Below are positions 9,595 through 18,356 of a DNA stretch of 64,000 bases, piece by piece. Source of the stretch: Brevibacillus brevis (GTDB lineage: Bacteria > Bacillota > Bacilli > Brevibacillales > Brevibacillaceae). A model generated the notes under the pieces. That model made no database searches. It saw nothing but the letters and a program-made list of their open reading frames with translations, and was not told the origin of the DNA. Numbering within the stretch: the first letter of the stretch is position 1; the number at the start of each line of letters is the position of its first letter. The position numbers and the translations under genes are program-made. The stretch lies in the NCBI RefSeq assembly GCF_900637055.1, contig NZ_LR134338.1, forward strand, positions 1,372,001-1,436,000, read 5' to 3'.

Positions 9595-12120
9595 ATGTCA
9601 CACAGAGTCTATGTATATAACGTCAGTGAACCTTCTCAAGCGCAAGACAACGACACGATGATGGTGGAATGGGGCTATGAGGTCCCCCTACTTTTGCAGC
9701 CGCTTTTCATAGAAGGTGGTTTGATCGCCGGAAACAATTACAACAACCATACCGAACCGGACAATTCCGGACTCTATTACGACGCGTCGGCAGGCATCGA
9801 AAATGGGAAGCGATTCTACGATTTCCTGGAGAGACAGGAAGGGTTAATTCGTAACAAAGAAGCGTTTTTGGAAGCGAGAAATCAGCTTTTCAGCTATCTG
9901 GAGAAACGAAAGCTTCCGTATTTTCACATCGATGCCTGGGACGTATTCAATATGGATGACATCCCACATGAAGAGCAGGCGGAAACATTGCGCGCCACTA
10001 TTGCCCATAACAACGAGATCATGACAAAGGCAATGGACAGCGATGACATCTCGGTGCTGGACTACTCCGAATTGATGGACGTGAACCCGGGCTTTCGTTC
10101 ATTTGCCGAGCTGCTCAACTATGAGGACTATCAATACGGCTGGGGACACATCTGGCAGCCTTATGAAGAACAGCCCGACGTGGAGATTTTTGAGGAAGCC
10201 GGCTTGCTAGGTCTCAAAGACGCAGAGGGAAACGTATTGCTTGCCCCTCAGTTCGATGCCTTTTACGATTTCGCTTCCGAAGATCTCGCAGTGGTCGCCC
10301 GAGATGGCAAATACGGCTATGTACATAAATCCGGGAAAATTCTTATTTCATTGGAGTGGGAGGATGCCTACGATTTTGAATACGGCTCTGCTTGTGCCAT
10401 TGTCAAACGAAACGGTCGATATGGTCTGATTAATCTCGAAGGCCAAACGATTGTCCCTACCCACTATGAAGAGTTAGAACTGCTTGATTACCAAGGATTT
10501 TATACGGCAAAGAAAGACGGAAAGTGGGGCGTGCTGGACCAAGCTGGTTCTGTAACGATAGATTTTGAGCATGAAGAAGCCTTCAAGTTCGGGGACGGAT
10601 TTTACCATACAGCGGTCATAGGCAGGAAAAATCGGAAAATCTTTAATGAATATTGGCAATACGTCGGAGACTTCCCCTTGACGGCGCTGGAACATATTGG
10701 CGAAGGGCTCCTTCTCGTCAAACCGCACAAGGATGCAAGTCACAGCACCTTGTACAAAAAAGACGGCACTGTCGGCGCATCCGGCTTCGATAAACTGAAT
10801 CGGCAAACCTATTTTCCGAATCTGCTCGTCCTGCGCAAGGGGAAGAAGTACGCCGCTTACGGCAAGCAGCAGGAGAGCCTTCTGTTGCCGTACGAATACG
10901 ATGAACTGATTGATTTGCAGGTTTATACAGAAGCAGGGCAGGGCGATCAGGTGCTGGCGAAAAAAGATGGAAAGCTAGGCGTTTTTTATGGTGATGCCGA
11001 TCAGCCAGCATGGCTATTCCCCTTGGAGGATTATGAGAACATTTTTTGGCTGCATCAGGATGCGTATGCTTTGAAGAGAAATGGACTATGGAGCATTGCC
11101 TTATCGCCGGAAAAGCGATGGAGCGATTTCGAATTCGATATGGTGGTGAAAAAGGATCTGGTCGAGGGTTTTGCTTATGCCTTCAAGGGCCACGACGTTT
11201 ATGTAGTAAGCGAGTACGGGCTGTCGAGGGCAGATAAAACGCTCGTGCTGGAGGATGTCGAAGATCGTTATTACACCAATTGTTTTGATGCCGAGGTTCG
11301 CAAGCGACTGCTGGCCTATGCCCAAGGGGAGCAATCCGATGGTGACAGCATAGATCAGTACACGCCGGTAGAAACGTTGTACAACCTGGGCATGGAAGCG
11401 TATGAAGCAGGTGATTATGAGAAAGCCATTCTGTACGATACTCTTGCTGCTGAAAAGGGCTATCCCCCATCCATGAACAACCTTGCGCATACGTATTACA
11501 ATCTAGAAGGCTTCGTGGATGCCGATAAAGCTTTTTACTGGTATGAATTAGGGGCTGCGGCAGGCAACCACCATGCTATGAATGGATTAGGCTGTTGCTA
11601 TCGACACGGGATAGGCACGGAGCCTGATGCCGATCAGGCAATGTACTGGATGGGCAAAGCGGCAGAACACGGTCATGCGCTGGCTCACAACAATCTTGGC
11701 GCCATCTATTATGACGGGGAGCTGGTGCCGCAAGATTTGGACAAGGCCCTCTGGCATTATGAACAGGGAGAGGTATTAGGGTCTCCGGTTTTTGACTGGC
11801 TTGGCTATTTGCACGATTCAAAAGGGAATTACGAAAAGGCGCTGCATTATTATCAGCAGGATTACGAAGCAGGCAGCGATATCAGTGCCTATAATTTGGG
11901 GATTTTCTATAGTAATGGGTATGGTACAGCCAAAAATATCGACGCCGCCATCACTTATTTTCATGCTGCTTTGGAAAGAGATTACCCGCATGCCCATATT
12001 GAACTGGCAAGGATTTACCGGAACGAAGCACAATATGCGGACGAGCTCCTGGCCAAAAAGCACATTGAAGAAGCCGAAAAGGCAGGTCTTGATATCCCTG
12101 AGGAGCTCACACAATCGTAG
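9595..12120 (+). CDS. WG-repeat and Sel1-repeat protein
   Basis: An 841-residue cytoplasmic repeat protein of unknown role. The middle (about residues 200-520) has WG/KWG beta-propeller-like repeats such as RDGKYGYV, RNGRYGLI and KDGKWGVL. The C-terminal third (about 600-830) has Sel1-like TPR repeats, for example YRHGIGTEPDADQAMYWM and SNGYGTAKNIDAAITYF. Both repeat types are protein-binding scaffolds. No signal peptide or enzyme motif is visible. The start is ATG 9595, five bases after AAGGGAGAGA; an earlier in-frame GTG at 9565 has no ribosome site. It forms its own transcription unit. Function cannot be named. Confidence 0.85.
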   Translation: MSHRVYVYNVSEPSQAQDNDTMMVEWGYEVPLLLQPLFIEGGLIAGNNYNNHTEPDNSGLYYDASAGIENGKRFYDFLERQEGLIRNKEAFLEARNQLFSYLEKRKLPYFHIDAWDVFNMDDIPHEEQAETLRATIAHNNEIMTKAMDSDDISVLDYSELMDVNPGFRSFAELLNYEDYQYGWGHIWQPYEEQPDVEIFEEAGLLGLKDAEGNVLLAPQFDAFYDFASEDLAVVARDGKYGYVHKSGKILISLEWEDAYDFEYGSACAIVKRNGRYGLINLEGQTIVPTHYEELELLDYQGFYTAKKDGKWGVLDQAGSVTIDFEHEEAFKFGDGFYHTAVIGRKNRKIFNEYWQYVGDFPLTALEHIGEGLLLVKPHKDASHSTLYKKDGTVGASGFDKLNRQTYFPNLLVLRKGKKYAAYGKQQESLLLPYEYDELIDLQVYTEAGQGDQVLAKKDGKLGVFYGDADQPAWLFPLEDYENIFWLHQDAYALKRNGLWSIALSPEKRWSDFEFDMVVKKDLVEGFAYAFKGHDVYVVSEYGLSRADKTLVLEDVEDRYYTNCFDAEVRKRLLAYAQGEQSDGDSIDQYTPVETLYNLGMEAYEAGDYEKAILYDTLAAEKGYPPSMNNLAHTYYNLEGFVDADKAFYWYELGAAAGNHHAMNGLGCCYRHGIGTEPDADQAMYWMGKAAEHGHALAHNNLGAIYYDGELVPQDLDKALWHYEQGEVLGSPVFDWLGYLHDSKGNYEKALHYYQQDYEAGSDISAYNLGIFYSNGYGTAKNIDAAITYFHAALERDYPHAHIELARIYRNEAQYADELLAKKHIEEAEKAGLDIPEELTQS

Positions 12121-12164
12121 AAAAAGCAAAAAGCGGATCGACAGAAAAAGTAGTCGGTCCGCTT
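12121..12164 (-). terminator. Intrinsic terminator of the RidA-family gene
   Basis: A 12-bp stem (AAGCGGATCGAC / GTCGGTCCGCTT, one G-T pair) is followed on the minus strand by TTTTTGCTTTTT. On the plus strand there is no T-run, although the hairpin directly follows the WG/Sel1 stop and could slow both polymerases. Confidence 0.85.
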
Positions 12165-12180
12165 CCAACTAACCAGCATG

Positions 12181-12561
12181 CTAAACAATAGCTTCCACTT
12201 CAATTTCAACGAGCAGACGCGGGTCAATCAATGCCTTGACCTCAACCATCGTAGCGACAGGCTGAATCTCGCGGAAGAACTCCCCGTGTGCTTTGCCGAT
12301 CTCTTCCCACTTGCTGATATCCGTTACAAACATCCGCGTTCTGACCACATGAGACAAATCCGCATCTAATTCTCGCAATGCTTTCTCAATCGTCTCCAGG
12401 ATAAACCTTGTTTGTTTATAGGCATCGCCCACACCAATGACTTCTCCATCCTTCATGGCAGTGGTGCCAGCCACTTCAATCCGGTCTCCTACTCGGATTG
12501 CACGGCAATAGCCAACGATAGGCTCCCAAGGTGAACCCGTGAATATTTTCTTTCGATTCAT
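12181..12561 (-). CDS. RidA/YjgF/UK114-family protein lacking the catalytic Arg
   Basis: A 126-residue protein of the Rid superfamily, which form trimers. The archetype RidA hydrolyses reactive enamines/imines from amino-acid metabolism. The family core VGDRIEVAGTTA, TRMFVTDISKWEEIG and the end VEVKALIDPRLLVEIEVEA are clear. In active RidA an arginine sits three residues before the VEV block (PARxxVEV); here the segment is PVATMVEV, so that arginine is alanine. This places it among Rid subgroups without imine-deaminase activity (family knowledge plus my alignment by eye). AAAGGAGGG precedes the ATG by about ten bases. It stands alone and ends in its own terminator. Confidence 0.88.
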   Translation of the reverse strand: MNRKKIFTGSPWEPIVGYCRAIRVGDRIEVAGTTAMKDGEVIGVGDAYKQTRFILETIEKALRELDADLSHVVRTRMFVTDISKWEEIGKAHGEFFREIQPVATMVEVKALIDPRLLVEIEVEAIV

Positions 12562-12630
12562 AGTAGAAGCGCCCTCCTTTTCCGCAATAATTGGAATATA
12601 CTACAAAAAAGAAGGAGAGTGGAATGGTTT

Positions 12631-12888
12631 ATGGACTTTTTTCTCACCCTTTTTTCCAAGTACAAGTGTTTGATCCACACCGTGTTTGGTCATGAAGAAT
12701 ACACTCGCGTGGCATACAAGCTGAATGCTCATGGCATTCATTTTCGGACACGCAGTCACTCTCATACGCTTCGTCATTTAGGGGGAGACATGGGGATGAT
12801 GGCCCGAGCAGAAGATCGTACGCAGTATGACATCTACGTGGCAAGAGAAGACGAACACCAAGCACATGTAGCGATACATTCTCGGTGA
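12631..12888 (+). CDS. Small hypothetical protein
   Basis: An 85-residue protein I do not recognise with certainty. It begins with a hydrophobic stretch (MDFFLTLFSKYKCLIHTVF) and ends with an acidic/His-rich tail, YDIYVAREDEHQAHVAIHSR. That tail resembles small DUF2007-like signal proteins (YD-Y-V---DE-KA--AI). AAGGAG at 12612-12617 is 13 bases before ATG 12631; the in-frame GTG 12619 is too close to that site. It lies between a divergent RidA-like gene and a nitroreductase with 82 bases to the latter. Confidence 0.6.
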   Translation: MDFFLTLFSKYKCLIHTVFGHEEYTRVAYKLNAHGIHFRTRSHSHTLRHLGGDMGMMARAEDRTQYDIYVAREDEHQAHVAIHSR

Positions 12889-12970
12889 GGGATACCTGTA
12901 CGTATCCTGACAACCTCCGATATAATGATTGGGATCAGTAAGAAAATGGTACAACCGAGGAGGAACCAGC

Positions 12971-13528
12971 ATGTCCGTACTAGAGGCACTCAAAAGCAGA
13001 AGAGCCGTGCGTAACTATATTCCGAAAGAAGTAGAAACAGAGAAAATCAAAGCGTTGCTGGATTGCGCAGTGTTAGCCCCGAACGACCGCTTGCGTCAGC
13101 CGTGGCATTTTTATGTGATCAGAGGAGAAGCGAAGCTGAGGTTTGAGGAAATCGCGAAGGAATTTTTGCTGGAACGTTTTCCGACCAAGCCGAATCTCGT
13201 GCAGGATTCCTTGGCCGTCCTGGAAAAAACACCACTCGTCATTGTCGCCACCGCTGATGTAATCCCAGGGGATGAAGCATCCTCAGAGGATAATGAATAT
13301 GCGGTGTGCTGCGCGATTCACTCCATGTGGCTGGCAGCGAAGGAACTGGGACTTGGCATGGTATGGCGCACGAGAGGAATCGGCTTGGTTCGCGACGAGC
13401 GCTTGCTGCAATTCCTCGGATCACCTGAAAATAAAAAGGTCGTGGGCACCCTGTTCATTGGCTATCCCGAGGCAGATGCTCCTGAGACCAGTCGGGTAGC
13501 AGCGGAAGAAAAGACGACTTGGCTGTAA
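12971..13528 (+). CDS. Nitroreductase-family flavoprotein
   Basis: A 185-residue FMN-dependent oxidoreductase, close in size to YdjA-type nitroreductases. The N-terminal motif LKSRRAVRNY supplies the Arg/Ser-type FMN phosphate contacts, and ALLDCAVLAPNDRLRQPWHF is the usual cofactor loop. The C-terminal GTLFIGYPEA is also typical. Such enzymes reduce nitro groups, quinones or enones with NAD(P)H; the substrate is not predictable. ATG 12971 follows GAGGAGGA by about six bases; an upstream TTG at 12929 falls in the promoter (TATAAT at 12921-12926). Monocistronic or paired with the small gene before it. Confidence 0.88.
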   Translation: MSVLEALKSRRAVRNYIPKEVETEKIKALLDCAVLAPNDRLRQPWHFYVIRGEAKLRFEEIAKEFLLERFPTKPNLVQDSLAVLEKTPLVIVATADVIPGDEASSEDNEYAVCCAIHSMWLAAKELGLGMVWRTRGIGLVRDERLLQFLGSPENKKVVGTLFIGYPEADAPETSRVAAEEKTTWL

Positions 13529-13626
13529 TCGATAGAATAGCAATCCAGAAGAAGCCTCCTATTGCATCTGTCGATTATCATAAAGACAAGAAGCACCATC
13601 ACTTTTGGGAAGCGGAGGACTATTGA

Positions 13627-13974
13627 TTGAATCAGCAAGTAACGGATTATATCCAAAACATAACCAATGAATCTCAGGTAGAAGTTTGCAATCGGATTCG
13701 CCAGCTCATCCATGAAAACATCCCGAATGTAGAAGAGCAGGTGAAGTATAAGCAAGCTTTTTATTCCATTCAGGGCAAACAGGCATGTGTGTATTTTCCG
13801 GCAAAGGACTGGATTAACGTGACGTTGTTTCAAGCGGCGAATCTGGATGCTCCAGCTGGCTTTTTCGAGAAGTCTGATCATGCTGACCGGAAGACCATCA
13901 AAATACGGAACGGAAAAGAATTTGATTTTGATGTCCTTGCAGGCCTCCTCAAAAAATTGGCTGAAGCACAGTAG
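13627..13974 (+). CDS. DUF1801/YdhG-like protein
   Basis: A 115-residue protein of the DUF1801 family. These are small stand-alone proteins with an alpha/beta fold related to iron-chaperone-like YdhG. Recognisable: YIQNITNESQVEVCNRIRQLIHE at the start, then EEQVKYKQAFYSIQGKQACVYFPAKDWINVTLF, and an RNGKEFDFDVL segment near the end. The start is TTG 13627, eight bases after GCGGAGG. Molecular role is not established. No operon partner is apparent. Confidence 0.75.
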   Translation: MNQQVTDYIQNITNESQVEVCNRIRQLIHENIPNVEEQVKYKQAFYSIQGKQACVYFPAKDWINVTLFQAANLDAPAGFFEKSDHADRKTIKIRNGKEFDFDVLAGLLKKLAEAQ

Positions 13975-14052
13975 TTTGTTGCAACTAACTCTCCCCGTGA
14001 ACGTATAAATGGTAAAGGTTTAACCGTACATATCGAGGGGAGCTGTTTGAAT

Positions 14053-14667
14053 ATGTTTGGAAAGCTTGCGGCAGACGCACTTGGCTTGAGCAATGTGGGA
14101 ATCGTGGTAAAACCAGCGGATTACGACAAGGTGGACGCTGATGATTACATCATGCACGAGGACCATGAGAAAATTTATTTTTTGATCAAATCCAAGTCCG
14201 ATGAGTACTGCTTCACCAATCTGGGGCTGGTTCATCTGGATGGAACGAGTGCCACCAGCAAAAAACGCATGCTGCGCCGCTATTCCTACCATACACACCC
14301 GATTTCTGACGTGTATCTGGAAACAGCTGGAACTGTCGATTTGGATGTAGAAATCAAGTTCACCATGGGCAATGAGCACTACTCGATCGATGTCAACAAA
14401 AAGCATTTGGAGGAGCTAAAAGACCTCTACAAAGCCCTTGTGAAGATCGCATCGATTATGCACGATAACGAACTTGCACTCCAGCATGCCAAAGAAAGCC
14501 TCCACGTCGCCCAAAGCACACTGGGCCGCGTAACAGGCCAGCAAGCAGACGTAGCTTCACAATTCAAGTCCATCAACCAATACACCTTCGATTGGCTGGA
14601 AGACATCCGATACAAGTATGTCGTCAAAGACTTTGGGAAAGTCTTTGAAAAATATATTCATAACTAA
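14053..14667 (+). CDS. Bacterial PH-domain protein, YvbH-like
   Basis: A 204-residue cytoplasmic protein resembling Bacillus subtilis YvbH. An N-terminal bacterial pleckstrin-homology domain (about residues 20-120) contains RYSYHTHPISDVYLETAG. It is followed by a helical oligomerisation region (about 125-204: ALQHAKESLHVAQSTLGRV). No catalytic motif is present. GAGGGGAG lies about ten bases before ATG 14053; TTG 14047 is an alternative start. Followed by a strong terminator, so it is transcribed alone. The role of the family is unknown. Confidence 0.75.
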   Translation: MFGKLAADALGLSNVGIVVKPADYDKVDADDYIMHEDHEKIYFLIKSKSDEYCFTNLGLVHLDGTSATSKKRMLRRYSYHTHPISDVYLETAGTVDLDVEIKFTMGNEHYSIDVNKKHLEELKDLYKALVKIASIMHDNELALQHAKESLHVAQSTLGRVTGQQADVASQFKSINQYTFDWLEDIRYKYVVKDFGKVFEKYIHN

Positions 14668-14690
14668 AAAGTAGTAATAATAATGAAGAA

Positions 14691-14722
14691 AAAAGAGCCT
14701 CTTTAAAGAGGCTCTTTTTGTA
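14691..14722 (+). terminator. Intrinsic terminator of the PH-domain gene
   Basis: The self-complementary AAAGAGCCTC/GAGGCTCTTT stem is followed by T residues. It is symmetrical enough to work in both directions. Confidence 0.9.
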
Positions 14723-14793
14723 TTTTAAGCGAAATCTTCGACATGCTCCTACTCTTACGAGTAGTTCAAAACGAGCAACCCAAACAGCTGTAC

Positions 14794-14881
14794 GGGAAGG
14801 TGTGTCACATGTTTGGAAGGAGACCGCCCGAACGTAGTGAGGATACAGGCGACTGGAAAACATGTGGCACGCCTTTCTCCC
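14794..14881 (+). ncRNA. Long intergenic stem-loop, possible structured RNA or REP-like element
   Basis: Between two convergent gene ends lies AAGGTGTGTCACATGTTT (14797-14814), which pairs with AAACATGTGGCACGCCTT (14858-14875) over 18 bp. The only two non-Watson-Crick pairs are G-U when read as + strand RNA. GGG/CCC adds to the base of the stem. The 43-base loop contains a second possible stem (CGCC/GGCG). GGAGA in the loop could instead pair with TCTCC just downstream. No ORF fits. A repeat element is the main alternative. Confidence 0.45.
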
Positions 14882-14917
14882 GACCGCAGCAGCAGGAAGA
14901 CAACGCTCTTTCGAGCT

Positions 14918-16612
14918 TTACTCCTTGTGCAAAAGCTTGCCGATCTTGAGCGCCAGCTGGATTTGAAGCAGCTCCTCCGAGTTTTTCAAATCCATGTTCA
15001 AAATTTCTTTGATCTTCTCGATCCGGTAAATAAACGTATTGCGGTGAATGAACATCGCTTTCGCCGCTTCACTGACATTTTGATTGTACAGAAAGTAATT
15101 GTCCAAGGTCACCATGAGGCTCGTGCCGAACTCTTGATCATGCTCGTACAGCTTCCCCAGACGCTTCAAAAAGAAGTCTTCCAGTTCAATGTCCTTAATG
15201 TTGGAATCCAGGAAATGATAGACGGAGTAATCATCGAAATGAGAGACGTCGCCCTTGCTGTTGAACTTCTGCATCAGGCGGATCGCTTCATGTGCTTCGG
15301 AAAAGCTTTTATGCAGCGAAGCGATGTTTTTATACTGACGACCTACCCCAATAAAGAACAAGGTTTTCTTGATTTTATCCACAAGAGCGCTGTACAGCTC
15401 ATTGGCGAATTGCTTGGCTTCACTTGCAGACACCACAGGGCGATGTTCATTTTGTCCGATAAGGATGATGATCCGATTGTTCCGATAAAAGCAGGTGATT
15501 TCTCCAGGAGCTTTGCTCGAATAGTCATAGACGAGATCCACGCATTTTTTTGCGATCCGATCCAGCTCGTACTTGCGATCGATTATATCCTCCAAATTTT
15601 CCAGCTCAACCGGCTCGATATTAATGACCATACAAAAATACATGTAGCTCGATTGCAGCCCGTGCAAGTCACATAAGGTTTGCAGCGAGTCAGTCGAAGT
15701 GATTTTCCCTGTAAGCAAGTCATCGAAAAAGTCTTGTCTGATCTTCAGCTTCACTTCCTCGATTTCCCTCGCCTTGATCCGCTCCAGTGCTACGATGGTG
15801 GACGCCTGCTCCAGCACGATGTAGTCAAATTCAGTCAGCTCCCACACGGTTTGCCAGACGACGATGTACCCGTAGATGTGGTTGGCAACGGCAACGGGTA
15901 GAATCCTGCATTTCACCTCATCATCTTTCGCATGGTAGATACGCTTGATCGACTTTTTGATCTGGCTAATATTTTTCGGGACGGACTCGGTGAAGTCACG
16001 GGTAAAAACAGGTCTGTTTTTGCTCAAGGTCAGACAGGAGTCAAGCGGAATCGGATTGTGCCAGATTTCCGTGTAATGGAGCAGATGCCAGTCCTGATCC
16101 AGAATAAGGATCGGGTTGTTGATGGTCTCAGACAGCTCGGAGGCGATGCGATCCAGTCCGCCACCTTCGAGTGCAATGCGAAACAGCGCATTATGCATGT
16201 CCAGTGTTTTGCGGTTCAACAAATCATAGCGCCCGGAGGCTTTCTCGTTAATAATGGCAATCACTTTAGACAGCGTGTATTCAAAAGGCAGGGCCAAGAG
16301 CGGCAGTCCATACTTGTTGGCATGATCAATCATGTTTTGCGGGATTTGATCAAAATAGCGGTGCATCTTGATAACGAGCCCGGAGCAGTTGATTTCCGCC
16401 AGCTCCTTGATGATTTTATTTTGCAGTTCGGGATTGTCCTTGAAAATATATCCGGTGGAGAGCAGTAATTCATTGGAAGACAGCCAGTCAAAAGCATCCG
16501 GGTTCTCCATGATATTGACGATGGAGATGACGTTATTGATGCCTTGCTCTCCGGCGATGATTTTGATGCCGTCTATCGATTGAATGGTAAGCAAATCTTT
16601 GATGGTCAGCAC
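14918..16612 (-). CDS. PucR-family transcriptional regulator
   Basis: A 564-residue activator of the PucR type, which in Bacillus controls purine and ureide catabolism. An N-terminal PucR domain (LTIKDLLTIQSIDGIKIIAG onward) is followed by a central GGDEF-like/CdaR region. The C-terminal helix-turn-helix carries NVSEAAKAMFIHRNTFIYRI. The start is GTG 16612, about eight bases after AAAGGAG; the upstream ATG at 16663 would run through the ribosome site and the palindrome. It is divergent from the ankyrin-all-permease-carbamate kinase genes, its likely targets. The inducer is not known; a ureide such as allantoin is expected. Confidence 0.87.
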   Translation of the reverse strand: MLTIKDLLTIQSIDGIKIIAGEQGINNVISIVNIMENPDAFDWLSSNELLLSTGYIFKDNPELQNKIIKELAEINCSGLVIKMHRYFDQIPQNMIDHANKYGLPLLALPFEYTLSKVIAIINEKASGRYDLLNRKTLDMHNALFRIALEGGGLDRIASELSETINNPILILDQDWHLLHYTEIWHNPIPLDSCLTLSKNRPVFTRDFTESVPKNISQIKKSIKRIYHAKDDEVKCRILPVAVANHIYGYIVVWQTVWELTEFDYIVLEQASTIVALERIKAREIEEVKLKIRQDFFDDLLTGKITSTDSLQTLCDLHGLQSSYMYFCMVINIEPVELENLEDIIDRKYELDRIAKKCVDLVYDYSSKAPGEITCFYRNNRIIILIGQNEHRPVVSASEAKQFANELYSALVDKIKKTLFFIGVGRQYKNIASLHKSFSEAHEAIRLMQKFNSKGDVSHFDDYSVYHFLDSNIKDIELEDFFLKRLGKLYEHDQEFGTSLMVTLDNYFLYNQNVSEAAKAMFIHRNTFIYRIEKIKEILNMDLKNSEELLQIQLALKIGKLLHKE

Positions 16613-16648
16613 CCTGTTCACTCCTTTGCCACAAAAGAATCCCTGTAA

Positions 16649-16665
16649 TTGTGCAATGTGCACAA
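16649..16665. promoter_or_regulatory. Palindromic candidate operator
   Basis: Perfect inverted repeat TTGTGCA-ATG-TGCACAA, 37 bases before the pucR-like start and in the divergent control region. A binding site for this regulator or another dimeric factor is inferred from its position. Confidence 0.45.
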
Positions 16666-16827
16666 GTGAACCTCAATTTTTTTAGTTTCCATACACAATG
16701 ACGATTCCATTCTCCCTGTCTAAAATAATGATGTAAGTACGGGGTGCTTGTCTAATTGTTTTTTAAAAGAGCAAGCGCTCAGCCATCTTGGCGGGTTGTT
16801 CAATCACGAGATCATGGAGGGCTTACT

Positions 16828-17436
16828 ATGACAGACAAAAGCGTAGTACAGGCATTTCTCGAGGCAGCGGCTGAGGGGAATATCGAAGCACTGAGAAAGC
16901 ATCTGGAGCAGGGCGTAGATATTAACGCAAGAAACAGACAAAAGCGTACAGCGATTCTGACTGCTGCCATGAACGACAAATTGGAAGCGGTATCGTTTTT
17001 GGTAGAAGCGGGTGCAGATGTAGATTTGCAGGATGAGACATGCTTCAACCCGTTCTTGTTCGGTTGCATCAACGGCAAGCTGGAGCTTGTCAAAATGATG
17101 ATCAAGGCAGGAACAAACCTGGAGCTGTTGACTCGTTTTGGTGGAGTAGGGATTACACCAGCGTGCGAAAAAGGTCATGTGGACATCGTTCGTGAGCTCG
17201 TAACGACGACTGACATTAACGTCAACCATACCAACTTTGTGGGTTGGACACCACTGATCGAAGCGATCATCTTAGGCGATGGCGGCGAGAAGCAGCAAAC
17301 GATCATCAAGCTGTTGATTGAGCATGGCTGCAATGTGCACATGGTAGATAAGTACGGCGTAACACCGCTTGAACTGGCGAGAAGAAAAGGCTACACCGAG
17401 ATCGAAAAAATCTTGCTGGAAGCAGGAGCAAAGTAA
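16828..17436 (+). CDS. Ankyrin-repeat protein
   Basis: A 202-residue cytoplasmic protein built of five or six ankyrin repeats, e.g. LRKHLEQGVDINARNRQKR, VSFLVEAGADVDLQDE and IIKLLIEHGCNVHMVDKYG. Ankyrin repeats bind partner proteins; there is no enzyme signature. GGAGG lies eight bases before ATG 16828. It is the first gene after the divergent control region and ends only eight bases before allH, so it is probably co-transcribed with the oxamate carbamoyltransferase genes. It might regulate or assemble that complex (inference). Confidence 0.88.
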   Translation: MTDKSVVQAFLEAAAEGNIEALRKHLEQGVDINARNRQKRTAILTAAMNDKLEAVSFLVEAGADVDLQDETCFNPFLFGCINGKLELVKMMIKAGTNLELLTRFGGVGITPACEKGHVDIVRELVTTTDINVNHTNFVGWTPLIEAIILGDGGEKQQTIIKLLIEHGCNVHMVDKYGVTPLELARRKGYTEIEKILLEAGAK

Positions 17437-17444
17437 ATCATCCC

Positions 17445-18356
17445 ATGTTCATCCAGGCGTTGTCTGGCGATACCGGTTTCCTTGAGCGTTTGGCACGAGC
17501 AAACTTTAGCGGGACCGTACACAGTATTTTTGAGCGAACGATCAATCTGACATGCAGCGAAAACGGAGAATTGTACACCCTTGGCAACCATCAGCTAGAC
17601 AATGCACCGAACACGCTCATCATTGATGTACAAGGCTTTTCGGGGCTGGGGCTATCCGTTAACGCTCCGGTCATTACGGAAGAGAACACGCTCGTTATTG
17701 GAGCGGATTTACGAATTTGGACTCAGCAAGCAACAAAGTGGGAAGGTGAGCTTCCTTCCTATCCTTGTGACATAGAAGGCGTAGAAGTATTGCGCAGAAA
17801 TGTGGCGTTCACGAAGAACTACGTGGACGTATACGGCAAGACGGGGGGCATGAAAATGTCCTCCCAACCTGCCAGTCCGTTTGAGAAAGAGATGTCCCGT
17901 ATGCTGATCCAGCGTGCAGGCATGCTTTCCGACGATCTGGCGAACAACCGCATAGAGTCAGCTACTCAGCATGCGATAAGTCTAATCGGTCTGGGGCCGG
18001 GGTTAACACCATCGGGTGACGATTTTTTAGTGGGATTGTGCAGTGTATACAAAATGCAAAACATTTCCTCTTGTTTGTCATGCCCATTTTTCGATGAAAT
18101 CGTCCGTTCGTCCCAAGCATTAACGAACGAAATCAGTGCGATCACGCTGAAAAAAGCAGCCCATGGACAAGTAAGGGAGTCGCTAAATGACTTGCTTTCA
18201 TGCATGGTGTCCGGCTCCATGGAAGAGCTTGTCCCTGCTTTAGACAAAATCATCGGGATCGGCTCGTCGTCGGGTACGGATATCCTGCTTGGCATCCTAT
18301 GTGGTTTGGAACGAAATCTAGAAGCTGGAGGTAATGTATGTCTACCAAAGTCGTAA
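17445..18356 (+). CDS. allH: DUF2877 protein, AllH-type subunit of oxamate carbamoyltransferase
   Basis: A 303-residue DUF2877 protein equivalent to Escherichia coli YlbF/AllH. Conserved glycine/serine loops are seen at GLGPGLTPSGDDFLVGL and GIGSSSGTDILLGI. In E. coli the FdrA-YlbE-YlbF trio acts as oxamate (oxamic) carbamoyltransferase at the end of anaerobic allantoin degradation: oxalurate plus phosphate gives oxamate plus carbamoyl phosphate. The start ATG 17445 has a GGAG about 14 bases ahead. The 3' end overlaps allF by 19 bases. Assignment rests on the two motifs and on the unmistakable neighbours. Confidence 0.82.
   Translation: MFIQALSGDTGFLERLARANFSGTVHSIFERTINLTCSENGELYTLGNHQLDNAPNTLIIDVQGFSGLGLSVNAPVITEENTLVIGADLRIWTQQATKWEGELPSYPCDIEGVEVLRRNVAFTKNYVDVYGKTGGMKMSSQPASPFEKEMSRMLIQRAGMLSDDLANNRIESATQHAISLIGLGPGLTPSGDDFLVGLCSVYKMQNISSCLSCPFFDEIVRSSQALTNEISAITLKKAAHGQVRESLNDLLSCMVSGSMEELVPALDKIIGIGSSSGTDILLGILCGLERNLEAGGNVCLPKS

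Noticed and set aside
14813-15676. 287-codon + strand frame opposite the pucR-like gene
   Set aside because: Overlaps the C-terminal coding region of a clear regulator on the other strand and begins in the stem-loop.
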